From the NCBI RefSeq assembly GCF_014042365.1, contig NZ_JACEZS010000002.1, positions 279,108 to 343,107 on the forward strand: a DNA stretch of 64,000 nt, in the 5' to 3' direction. Position numbers and translations under genes: made by a program. This DNA is from Rugamonas fusca (GTDB lineage Bacteria > Pseudomonadota > Gammaproteobacteria > Burkholderiales > Burkholderiaceae_D). Below the pieces are notes generated by a model. It had not been told where the DNA came from. It saw only the letters and a program-made list of their open reading frames with translations, and ran no database searches. This document shows, piece by piece, positions 11,431-20,038 of this stretch. How positions within the stretch are numbered: position 1 is the stretch's first letter; every line of letters starts with the position of its first letter.

Positions 11431-11515
11431 TGGTGCCGACGACGAGACTCGAACTCGTACAGCTTGCGCCACTACCCCCTCAAGATAGCGTGTCTACCAA
11501 TTTCACCACGTCGGC
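11431..11515 (-). tRNA. tRNA-Leu (anticodon GAG)
   Basis: Read on the minus strand, an 85-nt class II tRNA with acceptor stem GCCGACG/CGTCGGC, anticodon stem-loop CTATC-TTGAGGG-GGTAG giving anticodon GAG, a variable arm, a TTCGAGTC T-loop and an encoded CCA end. Its position between secG and nuoA is the usual arrangement in Burkholderiales. Confidence 0.97.
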
Positions 11516-11531
11516 ATTCATTAAGGCCGCT

Positions 11532-11560
11532 ATTCTACTGTGTTTTGCGCACTTTGTTAA
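11532..11560 (-). promoter_or_regulatory. Sigma-70-type promoter of tRNA-Leu
   Basis: On the minus strand, TTAACA (11560-11555) and TAGAAT (11537-11532) match -35 and -10 consensus at 5/6 each with a 17-bp spacer. The predicted start falls about 10 nt before the mature tRNA 5' end. Inferred from consensus only. Confidence 0.65.
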
Positions 11561-11692
11561 TGCGAATTGCACTAAAACAAGGAAGAAAAACGATAAATCT
11601 TTACTGAATCTCACTTTGGATTGTTTTGACAGCTTTCACTGCCAAAACAATAGGCAAGACGTTTACTGTATTACAAATGACTGACTTGTTGC

Positions 11693-12118
11693 TTACTTCG
11701 GAATCGATGCGGCGGGCGCGGGCGCGGCAGGTGCCGGCGCAGGCGCAGCCGGCGCAGCAGGCGCGGCCGCAGCAGGCGCAGTCGTCGCAGGGATGGCGCC
11801 AGCGCCGCCAGCCGGTGCGGCAGGGGCCGGCGCAGGCGCCGCCACCTTATCCATCACGCCGCCACTCACGCCGGTGCTGCTGTGCGTTTGCAGGAACGAC
11901 AGGCCCAGCGTGGCGCTGAAGAACAGGATCGCGGCCACGGCGGTCGACTTGGACATGAAGTTCGACGAGCCGGAGGCGCCAAACAGGCTGCCCGATGCGC
12001 CGGAACCGAAGGCAGCGCCCATGTCGGCACCCTTACCATGCTGCATCAGCACCAGGCCGATGATGGCCAGCGCCGACAAGACTTGCACCACAACGATCAG
12101 ATTGTACAAAGTGTTCAT
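11693..12118 (-). CDS. secG: Preprotein translocase subunit SecG
   Basis: Accessory subunit of the SecYEG translocon (141 aa). The family core is residues 1-77: two transmembrane helices around the conserved loop LMQHGKGADMGAAFGSGASG and SSNFMSKSTA. After residue about 85 comes a low-complexity Ala/Pro-rich tail that makes the protein longer than the roughly 110 aa E. coli form. It lies between tpiA and tRNA-Leu. Confidence 0.95.
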   Translation of the reverse strand: MNTLYNLIVVVQVLSALAIIGLVLMQHGKGADMGAAFGSGASGSLFGASGSSNFMSKSTAVAAILFFSATLGLSFLQTHSSTGVSGGVMDKVAAPAPAPAAPAGGAGAIPATTAPAAAAPAAPAAPAPAPAAPAPAASIPK

Positions 12119-12179
12119 GTTATTTCGTTTTCAGAGTAAATAAGTTCTCAGCTTCCGCCCTGCCCCACCGCCCGCGCGC

Positions 12180-12926
12180 TCAGTGCGCGTGGATGATGGC
12201 CAGGAAATCCGCTGCCTTCAATGCCGCACCGCCGATCAGTCCGCCATCGATGTCTGGCATGGACAGCAATTCCTTGGCGTTGTCCGGCTTCATGCTGCCG
12301 CCGTAGAGGATATGCACGCCAGCGGCGGCCTGCGCATCCTTTTCCGCCAGCTGGGCACGCAACACCTGGTGCACGTCCTGCGCCATTTGCGGCGTGGCCG
12401 TCTTGCCGGTGCCGATGGCCCAAACGGGCTCGTATGCCACCACAATCTTCGCCACATCGCCGGCACCAATGGCTTCCAGCACGGCGCCCAGCTGTGCGCG
12501 CACGACCGAGTTGGTCTGGCCCGCTTCGCGCTCGGCCAGCGTTTCACCCACGCACACCACTGGCGTCAAACCGGCGGCCAGCGCGGCCACGGCCTTCTTC
12601 GCCACCAGTTCACTGCTTTCGTGATGATAGGCGCGGCGTTCCGAGTGCCCCACCAGCACATAACGGCAAGCGAAATCGGCCAGCATGGCGGCCGACACTT
12701 CACCCGTGTAGGCGCCGGCCGCGTGGACCGACACGTCCTGCGCACCCCAGGCGATGGCCGTACCCTGCAAGGCCGCCTGGCACTGGGCCAGGTATGGCGC
12801 AGGCGCGCAGACCGCGCAGGCCGCGCCGGAGGCGCTCAAGCCAGCGGCGATACCGGACAACAACTCCGCATTGCCGGCAAGGCTGCCGTTCATTTTCCAA
12901 TTACCGATGACGAGTTTGCGTCGCAT
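12180..12926 (-). CDS. tpiA: Triosephosphate isomerase
   Basis: Interconverts dihydroxyacetone phosphate and glyceraldehyde-3-phosphate in the cytoplasm. Catalytic residues are visible: Lys11 in IGNWKMN, the His in LVGHSERR, and the Glu in [13 protein letters not shown]. The phosphate-binding YGGS is near the C-terminus. The length is the standard 248 aa. It is followed by secG with a 61-bp gap. Confidence 0.98.
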   Translation of the reverse strand: MRRKLVIGNWKMNGSLAGNAELLSGIAAGLSASGAACAVCAPAPYLAQCQAALQGTAIAWGAQDVSVHAAGAYTGEVSAAMLADFACRYVLVGHSERRAYHHESSELVAKKAVAALAAGLTPVVCVGETLAEREAGQTNSVVRAQLGAVLEAIGAGDVAKIVVAYEPVWAIGTGKTATPQMAQDVHQVLRAQLAEKDAQAAAGVHILYGGSMKPDNAKELLSMPDIDGGLIGGAALKAADFLAIIHAH

Positions 12927-13056
12927 AGTAGCCTAATTTTTTATTAACCCGTTATTCTAACGTGCGGCCGGAAGGCCGGTCAAACCAGCGGCATGTCCCG
13001 CTGGGCCAAAATTGGCGCATCGATGCGGATTTGTGGCGTTATCACCCCAAAATGCT

Positions 13057-14037
13057 TCAAATCACCTGCAACATGATTTTGCCGACGTGGGTGCTGCGCT
13101 CCATCAGTGCGTGCGCCTCGGCCGCCTGGTCGAGCGGGAACACTTGATAAATGACAGGCTTGATCTTGCCTGCTTCGAACATCGGCCACACGCGCTGCTT
13201 CAACTGGGCCGCGATGGCCGCCTTGAAGGCGACGGAACGGGGCCGCAAGGTGGAGCCCGTGATGGTCAGGCGCCGGCGCAATACCTGCCCCAGATCCACC
13301 GTGGCCTTGGCGCCACCCAGCAGCGCGATCAGCGAAATGCGGCCATCGTCGGCCAGGCAGGCAATTTCGCGCGGCAGGTAGTCGCCGCCCACCATGTCCA
13401 GGATCACGTCCACGCCGCGCTCATTGGTGAGCGACTTGGCCAGCGCGGCGAAATCCTCGGTCTTGTAGTTGATGCCGCGCTCGGCGCCCAGTTGCTCGCA
13501 GGCGCGCGCCTTGTCGTCGCTGCCGGCCGTGGCGAACACGCGGTGGCCCATGGCGGCGGCCAGCTGGATGGCCGTCACGCCGATGCCGGACGTGCCGCCC
13601 TGCACCAGCAGCGTCTCGCCGCCGCGCAAGTGGGCGCGGTCGAACACATTACTCCAGACGGTGAAATAGTTTTCCGGCAGCGAGGCGGCTTCCAGCGCCG
13701 ACAGGCCGCGCGGCACGGGCAGGCATTGCTGCACGGGCGCCACGCAATACTCGGCGTAACCGCCGCCCTGCACCAGCGCGCACACCATATCGCCGCGCGT
13801 GAAGTCGCTGCCGGCCAGGTCGCCGTCCACGATCTCGCCGGCCACTTCCAGGCCCGGCAGGTCGGAAGCGCCCGGTGGTGGCGCATAACTGCCCTGGCGC
13901 TGGAACACGTCGGGCCGGTTGATGCCAGCCGCATGCACCTTGATCAGCACTTCGCCCGCCTTGACAGCCGGCATGGGACGTTCGCACAGTTTCAGCACAT
14001 CGGCCGGGCCCGGCCTGGTGATCTCGATTGCGCGCAT
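13057..14037 (-). CDS. NAD(P)H quinone oxidoreductase, zinc-independent MDR family (PIG3/zeta-crystallin type)
   Basis: 326-aa medium-chain dehydrogenase/reductase. The N-terminus has the GroES-like fold (VLIKVHAAGINRPDVFQRQG). The cofactor domain has GGTSGIGVTAIQLA, the glycine motif for NADP(H). There are no zinc-ligand cysteine clusters, which points to the quinone oxidoreductase (PIG3/QOR) branch. It probably reduces quinones or enones with NADPH, but the substrate cannot be told from sequence. It is transcribed toward tpiA, with a 130-bp gap. Confidence 0.87.
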   Translation of the reverse strand: MRAIEITRPGPADVLKLCERPMPAVKAGEVLIKVHAAGINRPDVFQRQGSYAPPPGASDLPGLEVAGEIVDGDLAGSDFTRGDMVCALVQGGGYAEYCVAPVQQCLPVPRGLSALEAASLPENYFTVWSNVFDRAHLRGGETLLVQGGTSGIGVTAIQLAAAMGHRVFATAGSDDKARACEQLGAERGINYKTEDFAALAKSLTNERGVDVILDMVGGDYLPREIACLADDGRISLIALLGGAKATVDLGQVLRRRLTITGSTLRPRSVAFKAAIAAQLKQRVWPMFEAGKIKPVIYQVFPLDQAAEAHALMERSTHVGKIMLQVI

Positions 14038-14107
14038 GACGCTTCCCTCGTGAGTGGAAAGGGAAGATTGTACTTCAGGGCGGCCCCGCGCGCAGGCCGT
14101 TCCAAAA

Positions 14108-14221
14108 GGCGGGGGTCAGGTCCGGCAACACGCCATATTGCCGGCGCGATGCCGGACCTGCCCCCGCCTCGTGCCCCCGCCTCGTGCGCCACGGTGGCGC
14201 GATGCCGGACCTGACCCCGCC
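14108..14221. repeat. Intergenic inverted/direct repeat cluster (GGCGGGGGTCAGGTCCGGCA family)
   Basis: A 20-mer GGCGGGGGTCAGGTCCGGCA at 14108-14127 is followed by near-perfect inverted copies TGCCGGACCTGCCCCCGCC (14150-14168) and TGCCGGACCTGACCCCGCC (14203-14221). The last two lie inside an 18-bp direct repeat GGCGCGATGCCGGACCTG (14143-14160 and 14196-14213). Short CCCCGCCTCGT units follow up to about 14252. No ORF is supported here. Confidence 0.85.
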
Positions 14222-14284
14222 TGTGACCCCGCCTCGTTGACCCCGCCTCGCTTCAGCCGAGGATCTGTCCCTTCGGCCTCGCCA

Positions 14285-14890
14285 TCAACCACCTGTGCGC
14301 GATTGGCGCGGCAGTGGCGTATTCGGCTTCCACGCGGCCGACAGCGCCTGGCCTTCCTCGATCTGCTCCTGCGTCATGCTGCGCAGCACGGCCGCGCGCT
14401 GTTCGGCCGCGTTCGCGGAGCCACCGGCGGCGGCCAGGTTCCACAGCATGTAGGCGATCACGTTATCCTGCGGCATGCCGCCGATGTGATAGCGGTACAT
14501 CAGGCCCAGCACCTGCTGCGCCTCCGCATGCCCCTGCTCGGCCGCCTTGCGGAACCAGACGATGGCTTGCTTGTGGTCCTGGATCACGGCGTTGCCCGTG
14601 TAGTACATGGCGCCCACCACGTACTGCGCGTCGGCCTTACCCTGCAGTGCCGCCTTGCGGTGCCATTCCAGCGCCTGCTTGTAATCCTGCGGCACGCCGC
14701 GGCCCATGTAGTACATCAAGCCCAGCAGGTGCTCGGCGTCGGCGTTGCCGGCCTTGGCCAGCGGCAGGATCTCGCGGTAGGCGAGCGCGTAGTTCTTGTT
14801 GTTGTAAGCCATGGCGCCATCGGCGAAGCCGGCGTACGCGGCCTGTTGCATGGCCAGCAGCAGACAGAGCGCAAAGAGTATTTTTTTCAT
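14285..14890 (-). CDS. Sel1-like (TPR-related) repeat exported protein
   Basis: 201-aa protein starting MKKILFALCLLLAMQQAAYA, a clear signal peptide. An alternative start at 14926 or 14923 would lengthen the n-region. The mature part carries three to four Sel1 repeats of about 36 residues: AEHLLGLMYYMGRGVPQDYK, AQYVVGAMYYTGNAVIQDHK, AQQVLGLMYRYHIGGMPQDN. Sel1 repeats mediate protein-protein contacts, and the partner is unknown. It follows a DUF2807 gene on the same strand with a 49-bp gap. Confidence 0.85.
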   Translation of the reverse strand: MKKILFALCLLLAMQQAAYAGFADGAMAYNNKNYALAYREILPLAKAGNADAEHLLGLMYYMGRGVPQDYKQALEWHRKAALQGKADAQYVVGAMYYTGNAVIQDHKQAIVWFRKAAEQGHAEAQQVLGLMYRYHIGGMPQDNVIAYMLWNLAAAGGSANAAEQRAAVLRSMTQEQIEEGQALSAAWKPNTPLPRQSRTGG

Positions 14891-14939
14891 GTTGCGTTTG
14901 TAAGTGTAAGTCTGACTATTCATCATCGCGCCGCCCGCC

Positions 14940-15704
14940 TTATTTCCAGCTGACCTTGCCCAGGCCATCCACGCTCACGTTGCGGTTGGCCGGCTTGCCG
15001 TACACGGTGACGGAACCGAGGCCGCTCAGGTTGAGCGTGGCGTCGTTGCGGGCCGTGACGGTGGCGTTGCCCAGCCCACTCAAGTCCACCTCCACGGCGT
15101 CGGCCTGGAACTGCTGCGCGTTCAGGCCGCCCAGCCCGCCCAGCGAGGCACGCAACAACTTGCTGCGCCCGCCCAGCGTGATGTAGCCGGCGCCATGCAT
15201 GTCCAGCTCCACCAGATCGTTCTCGCTGACCCACAAATGCATGCTGCCCACGCCACCCAGGTTGGCTTTCAGTTTCTTGTAGTCGCCCGCCACCTTCATG
15301 GAGCCGGCCCCGTCCAGCGTCAACTCCAGTTCATCGCCCATAAAACCGTTCACTTCCGTCGTGCCCACGCCTTCCGACACCACCTGGCGCAAGGCCGGCA
15401 GCACCAGCTCGGCACGCGCGCCGTTGCGGTTCAGCTTGACGCCGTGGCCTTCCGTATCGAGGTGCAAGGTGTCGCCCGTCTGCGCGGCCGTGATCTTCGC
15501 CATGGTGCGCTTGTCGGCCACGATGGTCAGCGACGCCTGCGGGCCGCGCGTCAGCTTGAGGTCGAGCACGCCGTCCAGCAACACCCGCACCACGCGCCCG
15601 TCGATGGGGCGCGACTCGGTGACGTAATCGTCGGCGGCCTGGGCCCGGTTGAACAGCGTACAGAAGGCGGCCAGCAGCAGGCTGACAGGGAGCAGTTTTT
15701 TCAT
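14940..15704 (-). CDS. DUF2807 (putative auto-transporter adhesin head GIN-like) exported protein
   Basis: 254 aa with signal peptide MKKLLPVSLLLAAFCTLFNRAQA and a beta-helical repeat body typical of DUF2807. Repeated Gly-rich turns such as LDGAGSMKV, LGGVGSMHL, MHGAGYITL, LGGLGGLNA and LSGLGNATV recur about every 20 residues. A good ribosome site (GAGGAAA) precedes the ATG at 15704. Function is unknown. The family is found in envelope proteins of many bacteria. Confidence 0.85.
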   Translation of the reverse strand: MKKLLPVSLLLAAFCTLFNRAQAADDYVTESRPIDGRVVRVLLDGVLDLKLTRGPQASLTIVADKRTMAKITAAQTGDTLHLDTEGHGVKLNRNGARAELVLPALRQVVSEGVGTTEVNGFMGDELELTLDGAGSMKVAGDYKKLKANLGGVGSMHLWVSENDLVELDMHGAGYITLGGRSKLLRASLGGLGGLNAQQFQADAVEVDLSGLGNATVTARNDATLNLSGLGSVTVYGKPANRNVSVDGLGKVSWK

Positions 15705-16008
15705 TTGATTGGTTTCCTCGCGGATGCGTAGCTCGTGGATGCAGATCGTCGGCCAATGTAGCAGAGGGCGCGACGGGGCGCAGCAGAAAGCGACGAACTG
15801 CACAAATCGCAGCACAGATTGCCAAATCCGGGCTGCCGCACGCCGCTGTCGGAATTCCTGACAGTGCCACACCCGTCCGGCTGCGCCCCCGGCCACGCGC
15901 ACGGGCATGGCCGGGCTCGGCACAGCGCTCGGCACAATATATGCGTGCCCGCCTCCGGGGCCACCCGGCCCGCCCGCAACCTGTCGCACCCCTAGGAAAG
16001 GAGTTGGT

Positions 16009-18747
16009 ATGTGCACCGAACAACCGTATCGCCGCCACGTCCCGGGCCGTCCATCCCGGCGCTGGCTGGCACCGTTGCTGGCCGCGCTGGCCCTGGGCGC
16101 CAGCGGCCCCGGCCACGCGTTCTGCCCGAAGAACGGCTTCGTCTGCTTCATCACGTCCAAGTCGGCCGGCAGCCTGACCCACCAGGACATCACCCAGCGC
16201 GGCATCGAGGAACTCGACAAGCGCTATTTCGCCGTGCCCAAGCTGACCGCTTCCATGCAAAAGGCACTGGACCGCATCATCGAGGCCGACGCCAAGGTCG
16301 ATGAGGACCAGACCAGCTCGGCCAAGCACTTCGATGGCGAGAACGCCGTCGGCGCGCAATTGCGCCTGGCCACGCTCAAGCAGAACGTGCTCGATGCGCT
16401 GCGCAGCGATCCCATCAACGCCGCCGGCGCGCGCGACAACCTGGGCAGCGCCCTGCACACCATCCAGGACTTCTACTCGCACAGCAACTGGGTCGAAATG
16501 GGCAACGGCGGCGCCAATCCCGACGTCGGCCGCCCCACCCCACTGGCCTTCGCCGGCCCCGGCGTGACCACCTGCTCCGGCTACACGGATACGGGGCTGA
16601 CCTGCGCCAACTCGTCCAACCTGGTGGGCTCGCTGCTCACCAGCGGCTACTACGGCGGCGAGGACCGGGTCAAGCCGGGCAACTTCAAGTGCAGCCACGG
16701 CGGCCCGCTCGACAAGAGTTCCAAGTCCAGCGACCCGCTCGGCTACTTCCGCGAAGGCATCAACAAGGATACGCTGTACTGCGACATCTCGCCCCACAGC
16801 ACCTTCCACAACACGGCCGCCGCCGCCGCCATCGCCGCCACCCAGCAGTTCGTGGAAGACATCAAGGCCGAGATCACGCCAGCCCAGCTCAAGGCCCTGC
16901 TGGGCGCCGGCCCCACGCTGGCATTCGCCATCGACACCACGGGCAGCATGGGCGACATCATCGCCGGCGTGCGCGACTCGGCCATCAGCATCGTCAACGC
17001 CCGCCTGGGCACGGACGAGGAGCCGCTGCAATACGTGCTGGCGCCGTTCAACGACCCGGACACGGGCCCCAACCTGGCCACCAACGACGCCACCGCGTTC
17101 AAGTCGGCCATCGGCGCGCTGGGCGCGTCCGGCGGCGGCGACTGCCCGGAACTGGCCATGACGGGCATCTACAACGGCCTGTCGCTGGCCGACCCCGGCG
17201 GCGACCTGTTCATGTACACGGACGCGGCGGCCAAGGATGGCGCGCTGGCCGGCGCCGTGATCGGCCTGGCCAAGAGCAAGGACATCAAGATCTACCCCAT
17301 CCTGTTCGGCAGCTGTTCGCCGATCACGCCCGGCTTCCTGCGGGCGGCCGCCGAAACAGGCGGCCAGGTGTTCTTCCTGTACGGTGGCGAGGCGGGCGCC
17401 GTGACCCAGCTGGCCGACCTGGTGGGCCGCAACAACGCGGTGCAGATCCTGTCCGTGCAGGACCAATTCCCCGTGCACAAGACCTACCCCGTGCCGGTCG
17501 ATGCCAGCCTGACGCGGCTCATCGTATCGGTCAGCACGGCCGTGCAGGGCTTGCCGCCGTTCGTCCACCTGGTGCGCCCCGATGGCGCGGTGATCGACGC
17601 CAGCAAGGCCACGGCCTTCCTGAACCTGAGCAGCGGCGCCATCATCTCGATCGACCATCCGATGCCGGGGCCGTGGCAGCTGACCGTGGGTGACACGTCC
17701 AGCCTCATGTACGTGAACGTGAGCGGCATCGCCGGCCTCGCGTTCAGTTCGTTCCAGCTGACCCGCTTCGGCGCCCAGCCCCCGCACCAGGGCTTGCTGG
17801 CCATCGATGGCGAACCGGGGCCGGGCCAGTCGCTGTACGCGATGGCGGCGCTGACGGGACTGAGCAGCGCCCCACAATTCCAGTTGCGCAAGAAGGACTA
17901 CAGCCTGATCGCCCCGCTGGCGCTGGAACAGGACGCCACCGACGGCGGCAAGTTCTTCGGCCCCATCACCGTGCCCGGCGGCCCGTTCCTGGCCTACGCC
18001 AGCGGCACCGACAGCGCCGGCTATCCGTTCCAGCGCGTCGTCAGCATGATGGTCGCGCCCCAGACCGTGTCGATCAAGCCCCCCGCGCCCCAGGACCTGC
18101 GTCCCGGCATGACGACGGCACTGCTCTACCAGGTGCGCAACGATGGCGCGCCCGCCACCTTCAGCTTCGCGGCCACCGACGACCAGCACTACGTGGGCAA
18201 TGTCAGTCCCGCCAGCATCACGCTGGGCGCGGGCGAGACGGGCAATGTGACGGTACAGTTGACACCGCCCGCCAGCGCCCGCATCGGCAGCGCCGACAAC
18301 GTGACGGCGACCATCCAGAGCACCACCGACCCCGCCGTGCACAACAGCGCGTCGCTGACCAGCTTCGTGACGGGCGCCGCACAAGTACCGGGCAAGCCCA
18401 ATTTCATCGCCGAGATCGTCGGCCAGGAAACGGTGGCGCCGGGCGTGACGGGCATCGACCTGCGCTTCACCAATACGGGCGCCGGCACCGCGCAGAACAT
18501 GACGCTGGCCGCGCTGGCCTTGCGCACGCTCAGTGGCACCGGCACGGTGACGCTCAACACGGCGCTGTCGCCCACCCTGCCCTTGGTCACGCCCAACGTG
18601 GACGTGGGCAGCTTCTTCACCGTGCGGCTCACGTTCAACACGCCGGCCGACGTGCAGCGCTTCAGCGTGAGCGAAAGCGGCACCGTGTCCGATATCGCGG
18701 GCGTGCCGTACGCGTACGCGCAGGCGCAGGCCGTGATACCGAAGTGA
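16009..18747 (+). CDS. Secreted Het-C-like / von Willebrand factor A domain protein (hemicentin/VWA7-like architecture)
   Basis: 912 aa from the ATG at 16009, preceded by AGGAAAGGAG. The N-terminal signal peptide is RRWLAPLLAALALG...GHA. Residues of about 40-280 resemble the Het-C family (HTIQDFYSHSNWVE is its hallmark, with ITQRGIEEL and GENAVGAQLRLA upstream). A VWA domain follows, with a MIDAS-type DTTGSMGD, GGGDCPELAMTGIYNGL and FMYTDAAAKD, motifs shared with hemicentin and VWA7. The C-terminal 400 residues are beta-rich and Ig/CARDB-like (GMTTALLYQVRNDG, GVTGIDLRFTNTGAG). The Het-C-VWA pairing is known from animals and scattered bacteria, and its bacterial role is unknown. Possible roles are a metal-dependent adhesin or an enzyme related to zinc phospholipase C. 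Confidence 0.8.
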   Translation: MCTEQPYRRHVPGRPSRRWLAPLLAALALGASGPGHAFCPKNGFVCFITSKSAGSLTHQDITQRGIEELDKRYFAVPKLTASMQKALDRIIEADAKVDEDQTSSAKHFDGENAVGAQLRLATLKQNVLDALRSDPINAAGARDNLGSALHTIQDFYSHSNWVEMGNGGANPDVGRPTPLAFAGPGVTTCSGYTDTGLTCANSSNLVGSLLTSGYYGGEDRVKPGNFKCSHGGPLDKSSKSSDPLGYFREGINKDTLYCDISPHSTFHNTAAAAAIAATQQFVEDIKAEITPAQLKALLGAGPTLAFAIDTTGSMGDIIAGVRDSAISIVNARLGTDEEPLQYVLAPFNDPDTGPNLATNDATAFKSAIGALGASGGGDCPELAMTGIYNGLSLADPGGDLFMYTDAAAKDGALAGAVIGLAKSKDIKIYPILFGSCSPITPGFLRAAAETGGQVFFLYGGEAGAVTQLADLVGRNNAVQILSVQDQFPVHKTYPVPVDASLTRLIVSVSTAVQGLPPFVHLVRPDGAVIDASKATAFLNLSSGAIISIDHPMPGPWQLTVGDTSSLMYVNVSGIAGLAFSSFQLTRFGAQPPHQGLLAIDGEPGPGQSLYAMAALTGLSSAPQFQLRKKDYSLIAPLALEQDATDGGKFFGPITVPGGPFLAYASGTDSAGYPFQRVVSMMVAPQTVSIKPPAPQDLRPGMTTALLYQVRNDGAPATFSFAATDDQHYVGNVSPASITLGAGETGNVTVQLTPPASARIGSADNVTATIQSTTDPAVHNSASLTSFVTGAAQVPGKPNFIAEIVGQETVAPGVTGIDLRFTNTGAGTAQNMTLAALALRTLSGTGTVTLNTALSPTLPLVTPNVDVGSFFTVRLTFNTPADVQRFSVSESGTVSDIAGVPYAYAQAQAVIPK

Positions 18748-18778
18748 AGCCCCCCAACCTGCAAGCACGGAGACACTG

Positions 18779-19378
18779 ATGAAACTGACTTCCTTTTGCG
18801 CACTGACCGGCCTGCTGGCCGGCCTGCTGCTGGCGCCGGCCGCGCGCGCCACACCGTTCACCTTCACCTTCAGCGCCACGCCGCCGGGCGGCGCCATCAC
18901 CGGCCAGCCGGGGCAACTGACGGGCTGGGGCTACGACATCGGCAACACCGACACGGTGGACTGGTTCGTGCCAACCGAACTGAGCGCTTCGTCGTTCAGC
19001 ATCGGCACGCCGGACGCCAGCTATTTCGACTTCCCCATCCTGGCGCCAGGCACGCGCGCATCGCGTGCGTTCGACGCGGCCACCATCGCCGGCCTGTACG
19101 GGGTCCAGGTCTTCGCCTTCGCCACGCCGGGCCAGAGCGACAGCGGCGTGTTCACGCTGTCGGGCGAGTGGTGGGATGGTGATCCGCTGGCTGGCGGCCG
19201 CCTGATCCAGACCTCCGATCCGGTCACGACACCATTCGCGCTGCAAGTGCCCGGCGCGCCAACCTTGCCGGTGCCGGCCACGGCCCTGTTGTTGGCGGCC
19301 GGCCTGGGGCTAATGGGGAGTTGGGGAAGATGGGGACGCTGGCAACGGGTGTACCAGCGCAGCGGCCAGCAACGCTAG
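18779..19378 (+). CDS. Small exported protein with VPxPA-type (PEP-CTERM-like) C-terminal sorting signal
   Basis: 199 aa starting 31 bp after the Het-C/VWA gene on the same strand, probably co-transcribed. It has a signal peptide (MKLTSFCALTGLLAGLLLAP...ARA). The C-terminus reads VPVPATALLLAAGLGLMG followed by a short Arg-containing tail, the tripartite form of VPLPA/PEP-CTERM sorting domains recognised by exosortases. The middle part is Gly/Thr-rich beta sequence with no recognised enzyme motif. Its last 69 bp overlap the convergent gene on the other strand. Confidence 0.72.
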   Translation: MKLTSFCALTGLLAGLLLAPAARATPFTFTFSATPPGGAITGQPGQLTGWGYDIGNTDTVDWFVPTELSASSFSIGTPDASYFDFPILAPGTRASRAFDAATIAGLYGVQVFAFATPGQSDSGVFTLSGEWWDGDPLAGGRLIQTSDPVTTPFALQVPGAPTLPVPATALLLAAGLGLMGSWGRWGRWQRVYQRSGQQR

Positions 19379-19942
19379 CAGGTCGGCGCTGGCCTGCGGT
19401 GCCGGCGCGGCCGGGCGGATGTCGAGGTAGAAGCCGGGACCGGTGCGCCCCAGCAAGTCGAGCTTCTTGCCATGGAGCTCGGTGGGGCGCACTTGCAGCA
19501 CCGTGAGCCGGGTCCGCCCCGCGCCCTGCTCTTGCAGATGGACGATGAACTGGCAGGAGAACGGCGCCCCGCCCGCGTCCCAGTAGTAATCGGCATCGGG
19601 CACGATCAGCACGTCGTGGCGGCGCGCGTCGGCTGGCAATTGCAGCCAGCGCGCCAACTCCGGCGTGGGCGACAGCGCCAGATCCGTGTCCGGCGGGAAC
19701 AACGGCGCGCCGAACGGCAGCGTCATGTGGTAGCGGCGATGGGCTTCACCAGCGGGCGCCAGACGCTGCATGGCGCGCAGCACCAGTTGCTGGACCTGGG
19801 CCGGCGCCTGCCCGACGACGATCGCATCTTGCTGCGCGCCCCGCGCCAGCGGCGACGCGCAGGCCAGCGCCAGCAACAGGGCGCAACACCTGGCCGCCAC
19901 GCTGGCGAACCCATCCTTCATCGCGTGAACGAACCGTCTCAT
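19310..19942 (-). CDS. Hypothetical exported protein
   Basis: 210 aa from the ATG at 19942, preceded by a GAAGGGGG ribosome site. The N-terminal signal sequence is RCCALLLALACASPLARGA. The remainder (HRRYHMTLPFGAPLFPPDTDLALSP, VLIVPDADYYWDAGG, FIVHLQEQGAGRTRLTVLQVRP) suggests a mixed alpha/beta domain, and I do not recognise the family. It lies downstream of the histidine kinase on the same strand with a 96-bp gap and overlaps the end of the convergent upstream gene. Confidence 0.6.
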   Translation of the reverse strand: MRRFVHAMKDGFASVAARCCALLLALACASPLARGAQQDAIVVGQAPAQVQQLVLRAMQRLAPAGEAHRRYHMTLPFGAPLFPPDTDLALSPTPELARWLQLPADARRHDVLIVPDADYYWDAGGAPFSCQFIVHLQEQGAGRTRLTVLQVRPTELHGKKLDLLGRTGPGFYLDIRPAAPAPQASADLLALLAAALVHPLPASPSSPTPH

Positions 19943-20038
19943 AGCGCCCCCTTCGACCATGCTACCAAGGCGCACGCGCCATGTCGATGGCGACGCATCA
20001 GCGGGACACAAGGGCCGGGGGCCACCCGCCAAACGAGC

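Noticed and set aside
14041..14284. Insertion sequence remnant
   Set aside because: There are inverted and direct repeats but no transposase fragment or target duplication. A REP-like intergenic repeat fits better.
15331..18900. A 1189-codon open frame on the minus strand opposite the Het-C/VWA gene
   Set aside because: Its sequence is Arg/Gly/Ala/Val-rich with no recognisable domain and lies antisense to a gene with a signal peptide, VWA motifs and a good ribosome site. Long antisense frames are expected at this GC content.
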